Notes under the pieces: generated by a model
The model's input: the letters and a program-made list of their open reading frames with translations, nothing else
Told to the model about the DNA's origin: nothing
Databases searched by the model: none
Part shown: positions 7,588 to 10,754 of the stretch, one piece after another
How positions within the stretch are numbered: position 1 is the first letter of the stretch
How the letters are laid out: every line of letters starts with the position of its first letter
Program-made: the position numbers and the translations under genes
Source: Gryganskiella cystojenkinii
Taxonomy: Eukaryota > Mortierellomycota > Mortierellomycetes > Mortierellales > Mortierellaceae
DNA: 10,754 bases
Reading direction: 5' to 3'
Assembly: GCA_015852425.1 (NCBI GenBank)
Contig: JAAAIG010000316.1
Location: 1 to 10,754, forward strand

Positions 7588-9369
7588 TTAATTTTTTTTT
7601 CTGGGCTGAAAACAAGCATCACCATGACCTTTCCACTTGTTCCACCCTTGTTCATCAAACTCGATATTCTTGACCAACTTCAGCTTTTTCAAATGCTCCA
7701 GGACCCATCGTACCTCTTCATTCTCCTTCCACAGAGTCTTGTCCGCATCGAGTCTCTCCACGTGCGATAGAACATCGTCCGTGTCAGGTCCCTCCAAATA
7801 ATACAGACGCTTCAGCGACCTCAGCTGATCCAGACCGTGTCTCATCGACAACCGGAATGGATTGTTCATAGCAACATATAGGTCCAGATCATCCCTATTA
7901 TAGTAGAACACATTGTTCCATGTCGCTTCCTCAATTTCCTGTACAATCCCCAAACCCAGGTTCAGTTTCTCGAGCTCTTCGAGTCTGGAAAGTTGCGCAT
8001 AAAACAACGGCTCTGTCCCTTCCCGCGTACGCACCATCGCCAGATTCAGAACCCTCAATCCAAGGCAGACCCAGGAGCGAATATCCTCCTCGAGGTTCGT
8101 GTCCTTGATGTAGTTGCCCGAGAACTCCTTCAAGTTGTAGACGGAACAGAGGACGTCGTGGACCATGGCACCTGTGGAACGTTCGCTGCGCGAGATATTC
8201 AAGCACTGTAATGTGGTTAAATATCGAGGGATCTCTTGTTGCAGGATCCTCCACGACCCTGGACCAAAATTGGTATTGAACAAATTGAGGCACCGAAGAT
8301 GAGTCATAAATTTTAACACGACACAGAGATCCTGGTCCCGAAACTGGCCGTTGCAAAGAGCCAAGGACTCGAGGGGATGACCCTGTTCTTGGTGGTCACG
8401 CTGTTGCTGTTGCTGAACAGAGAATCGACCCTGCCGAATCGCTTTCGCCATCAACGTTACCGGTCCTTCCTGGCTCTGCTCCAAATGATCGAATGTCCAA
8501 GTCAGTCGAACTAGACGAGGACTTCTCAGGACCAAAAATAGCTGGATCTGGACAATGGGATCGTGGAAGGTAATATCAGAACCGAGGGTCAGGTCTTCAA
8601 TCTTTGTCAAACCGACGGTTTCTAATCGAGTCAGAATCTCGGTGTAGTCATAGGGAACTACTCGCTGGCACCGCGAGAACCAATCCCCATGCAACGTCAG
8701 GACCCGAACGCGTGACCACAGGGACTCGAATCGTTCAATCCAAGACACTGGAGAGTCGGACAATTGCCCGATGTTGAGTTCTTCTAATTGATGATAATGT
8801 TGACTAATGACGTCCAGCAGCTCATGGCCAACATCGGACCAGCAGATCCAGAGAGACTTTATCGGAGCCGATTTGTGGAGTTCAATAAACTCGACAAGAG
8901 GAGTGACAGCGTTGGTCTCCTCAGAATTGAACTGACGGATCTCGAGGTCTCTCAGGTTTGGACAAAACACTTGAGTCTGACGGGGGTACTCGAAGCATCT
9001 TCCGGTGATGCAGAGCTGACGAACAAGAGCAGATCGCACCTGGAATTGATCCATGTCTGGTCTATTGATCTGTGGCGGGATTTTCTCGCAACCAAGACCA
9101 AAGTGAAGGCAAACAGAGTACCAGAGGCAAGGTAACAAGAGTCGGTTCCATGCTTTCGAGACCCGGACGCAGATAGCCAAGGAGCTTTTGTCGAGGCACT
9201 GTCCAATTAGGAGGATGAGCTCTGGGAGAGCCACAACATCCGTTGCAGCTGAAGAGTTGCCGTTGTTGCTGAAGTTGTTCATAGAGTGAACAGTTAGACC
9301 TTGTTGTTCCTGAATAGGGAAAGTGAGGTCCTGAGCAGTAGTGGACAAAGAAACGTCCTGGTTCGACAT
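7588..9369 (-). CDS. F-box/LRR protein, substrate receptor type
   Basis: Intact 593-residue frame, stop TAA at 7588-7590. The first in-frame ATG is 9367-9369 (context ACAATGTC, A at -3). The frame stays open for 85 codons farther upstream, back to a GTG, but with no ATG and no family homology, so I exclude that stretch. Residues 1-44 are Ser/Thr/Asn/Gln-rich. The F-box is at about 46-88 (VVALPELILLIGQCL ... CVRVSKAWNRLLLPCLW). LRRs follow, with SALVRQL at 113-119, a short glutamine run at 319-323, the family block at about 381-441 (PRYLTTLQCLNISRS, TGAMVHDVLCS, RSWVCLGLRVL), and a terminal VRWVLEHLKKL motif near 553. The tail is basic (PRKKN). It is the longest complete member of the array here. 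Role inferred as SCF substrate recognition; target unknown. Confidence 0.83.
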   Translation of the reverse strand: MSNQDVSLSTTAQDLTFPIQEQQGLTVHSMNNFSNNGNSSAATDVVALPELILLIGQCLDKSSLAICVRVSKAWNRLLLPCLWYSVCLHFGLGCEKIPPQINRPDMDQFQVRSALVRQLCITGRCFEYPRQTQVFCPNLRDLEIRQFNSEETNAVTPLVEFIELHKSAPIKSLWICWSDVGHELLDVISQHYHQLEELNIGQLSDSPVSWIERFESLWSRVRVLTLHGDWFSRCQRVVPYDYTEILTRLETVGLTKIEDLTLGSDITFHDPIVQIQLFLVLRSPRLVRLTWTFDHLEQSQEGPVTLMAKAIRQGRFSVQQQQQRDHQEQGHPLESLALCNGQFRDQDLCVVLKFMTHLRCLNLFNTNFGPGSWRILQQEIPRYLTTLQCLNISRSERSTGAMVHDVLCSVYNLKEFSGNYIKDTNLEEDIRSWVCLGLRVLNLAMVRTREGTEPLFYAQLSRLEELEKLNLGLGIVQEIEEATWNNVFYYNRDDLDLYVAMNNPFRLSMRHGLDQLRSLKRLYYLEGPDTDDVLSHVERLDADKTLWKENEEVRWVLEHLKKLKLVKNIEFDEQGWNKWKGHGDACFQPRKKN

Positions 9370-10135
9370 TGTCACAGGGAGGGAGGTGTAATGAATGACA
9401 ACAGGAATGTGGTGAATGAGAATGTAATGAAAGAGAATGGGCGTCTTGAATAATGCATTCTCTCCAAAGTGCCCACCCCCCCTACTTTTCACACGTAAGA
9501 TTTTCACATGCGCCTCTTTCTTTTTTAGTCTTCCTTCAACGTATTCTACGCCCCTCTGGATGTGCCTATTGTTTTTATGATGATGGTGTTTCAGCTGTTG
9601 ACATCTGAATTTTCCTTGTTGCACTTATCTTTGCGACCCGGGGTGAAAAGACTCTTCTTGTCATCCCATGGCATACCGACGATACTCCAGCTCGGTCTAG
9701 TCTATCATGGACTCTTCTATACCAGGAACCTCATGAACTCGATGGTGGCCACCGAGGCTTCCTTGCCTAGAAGATAAGCTCCTGGATCTGCGTCTCGCCA
9801 ACGCTCACATGCTGGATCAACAAAGACACTATAATTTTCTACATTTTATCAAATTGCATCACAGCGCAAGTCAGCTGTATCGCAATGCACAGCAAGGACC
9901 AAAAGAACTGTTCGCATTGGTTAAACCTGAAAGACTTGAGCGGTTGTCGTTGTTATTGGAGGCCAGAACTCTTGAGGGCTCAAAAAATCTTCCCTGTTGG
10001 CGCCATGAGCTTGTCCACCGTGGACAGGGTCTGAATGGTCGATCCTTGTTTGGCGAGGAAATCTCCTAGTGCTTTCGAACTCAGAGGGATTATTACGTGT
10101 CACAAATCCTACTGATTTATAGGAACGTGAGGATG

Positions 10136-10172
<37 letters not shown>

Positions 10173-10536
10173 GACCAAAAGAAGGGGGCAGAAGATGCGA
10201 GCGTGGTCTTGCCAGAGTGGATAGGTTCATGAAATAAATGTGCGCTAACCTTAAGGCTGCCATGGGGAGAGAACTGCTGGAGGGTGGCATGGCAAACTTG
10301 ACTGAGGACCAGAATCGAGAGCGGAGGAGCTGAATCCGAGACATGAGGACGCGGCTGCATTTCGCGAGCGAATGCCAGCTCAAGGGCTGAGAAATAGAGT
10401 CAACGAACTAGGAATCGCCATGGGGGTGTTCTCAGATATAATGTAGATAACACAGATTGTGACTAAGGCAGGATTGGCTGGGTTGGAGATCTCGAATGTG
10501 ACCTATGACATTAAAGCGAGGACGTGTGGGAAATCA
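9370..10536. other. Long stretch without a recognisable gene
   Basis: About 1.17 kb. The first 250 bp is the upstream region of the 7588-9369 gene, with repeated CATTC-type pentamers on the coding strand (9385-9440) and a C run near 9475-9482. I see no F-box/LRR homology in either orientation. The plus strand is open from 9737 to 10069 (ATG at 9809, 86 codons) and would encode a helix-like, Leu/Arg/Gln-rich peptide (FHF-like LHFIKLHHSASQLYR, then KPERLERLSLLLEART). I cannot assign it to a family. Other short plus-strand stretches near 10235-10430 have interrupted frames. No tRNA, transposase or terminal repeats were found. Confidence 0.4.
10141..10170. repeat. (CT)15 microsatellite
   Basis: Fifteen uninterrupted CT units. 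It resembles the CT block upstream of the 5830-7446 gene but is not flanked by recognisable gene sequence here. Confidence 0.95.
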
Positions 10537-10719
10537 TTAATGACAATAGACGCGTGTCGCGTTTGCTAAGGAGAGTCGGTCCGGACAATTGAAAGTGAGC
10601 AAGAGGATCTCGGGGACATCGGGAGCAAAATAATTAGGAGGTTCTTGTTGTTGTGGCAGTGGAGGCCGAGCTGATGACCGTCTTGCGCGTTGTGATGGTC
10701 TGTGGGATCGTCGTGGCAT
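10537..10719 (-). pseudogene. Truncated 5' copy of the 5830-7446 F-box gene
   Basis: A 60-codon frame starts MPRRSHRPSQRARRSS and continues PQQQEPP and VPEILLLTFN, matching the start of the 5830-7446 product at about 42 of 57 positions by my count. The match stops abruptly after NATRV, in the middle of the F-box; three unrelated codons (YCH) and TAA at 10537-10539 follow. The 172 nt from 10548 to the ATG align without gaps to 7275-7446. The second half of the F-box and all LRRs are missing. Two helix-unfriendly changes in the F-box (NYLD to NCPD, FALD to FAPD) suggest relaxed constraint. This is a gene fragment, not a functional receptor. Confidence 0.85.
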
Positions 10720-10754
10720 GTTAGGTGTATGTGTGTGTGTGTGTGTGTGTGTGT
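10548..10754. repeat. Diverged direct repeat of 7275-7470
   Basis: The block matches 7275-7470 in the same orientation. It covers the first 57 codons plus the 5' leader, which in both places turns into a GT microsatellite about ten bases past the start codon. The left end of homology is sharp at the shared bases agacgcgtgtcgcgttt (10548 and 7275). The right end leaves the window, so the duplicated unit may be longer. Confidence 0.85.
10731..10754. repeat. (GT)12 microsatellite, truncated by the window
   Basis: Twelve GT units up to the right edge, in the leader of the truncated F-box copy, at the position equivalent to the (GT)6 at 7459-7470. Confidence 0.9.

Noticed and set aside
10281..10296. 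GGTGGCATGGCAAA near 10283 as another PACE-like box
   Set aside because: The spacing inside the motif is broken and there is no gene start near it in the right orientation.
9370..10536. Transposon or retroelement filling the gene-free stretch
   Set aside because: No terminal repeats, target-site duplication, transposase, reverse-transcriptase or integrase motifs could be seen in any frame.

Overview
The window reads as nuclear DNA of a filamentous fungus. All recognisable genes are intronless, lie on the minus strand and are separated by short spacers. They belong to one family: an N-terminal F-box followed by divergent leucine-rich repeats. Each carries a stretch with the core TGAMVxDxLCS ... 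DPRPWVC, a combination I associate from memory with the large F-box/LRR expansions of Mortierellaceae (Mortierella, Linnemannia and relatives). That taxon is an inference; no rRNA, tRNA or housekeeping gene is present to confirm it.

Layout, right to left, in the direction of transcription. At 10537-10719 lies a truncated copy of the 5' end of the 5830-7446 gene; its leader runs into a GT microsatellite at the window edge. The stretch 9370-10536 holds no gene I can name, only a CT microsatellite and one unassigned plus-strand open frame. An intact F-box/LRR gene occupies 7588-9369. A full-length paralog at 5830-7446 is interrupted by one in-frame TAA. Abutting it, 5396-5835 is a decayed remnant of the 3' quarter of a gene like the one at 3575-5155. 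Then come the intact gene at 3575-5155, the intact gene at 1657-3375 and, running off the left edge, a close sister of the latter (1-1484, C-terminus outside the window).

The products are expected to be substrate receptors of SCF (Skp1-Cullin-F-box) ubiquitin ligases: the F-box docks on Skp1 and the variable LRR region selects the target. No substrate can be named. The array looks like birth-and-death evolution by tandem duplication, with intact, single-stop, truncated and eroded copies side by side. The most notable details are a polybasic tail plus CaaX-type prenylation motif on the 1657-3375 product, a similar Cys-4 ending on the interrupted gene, and a PACE-like GGTGGCAA(A/G) box upstream of the two left-hand genes. 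I did not find a new multi-gene system, mobile element, CRISPR array or RNA gene.
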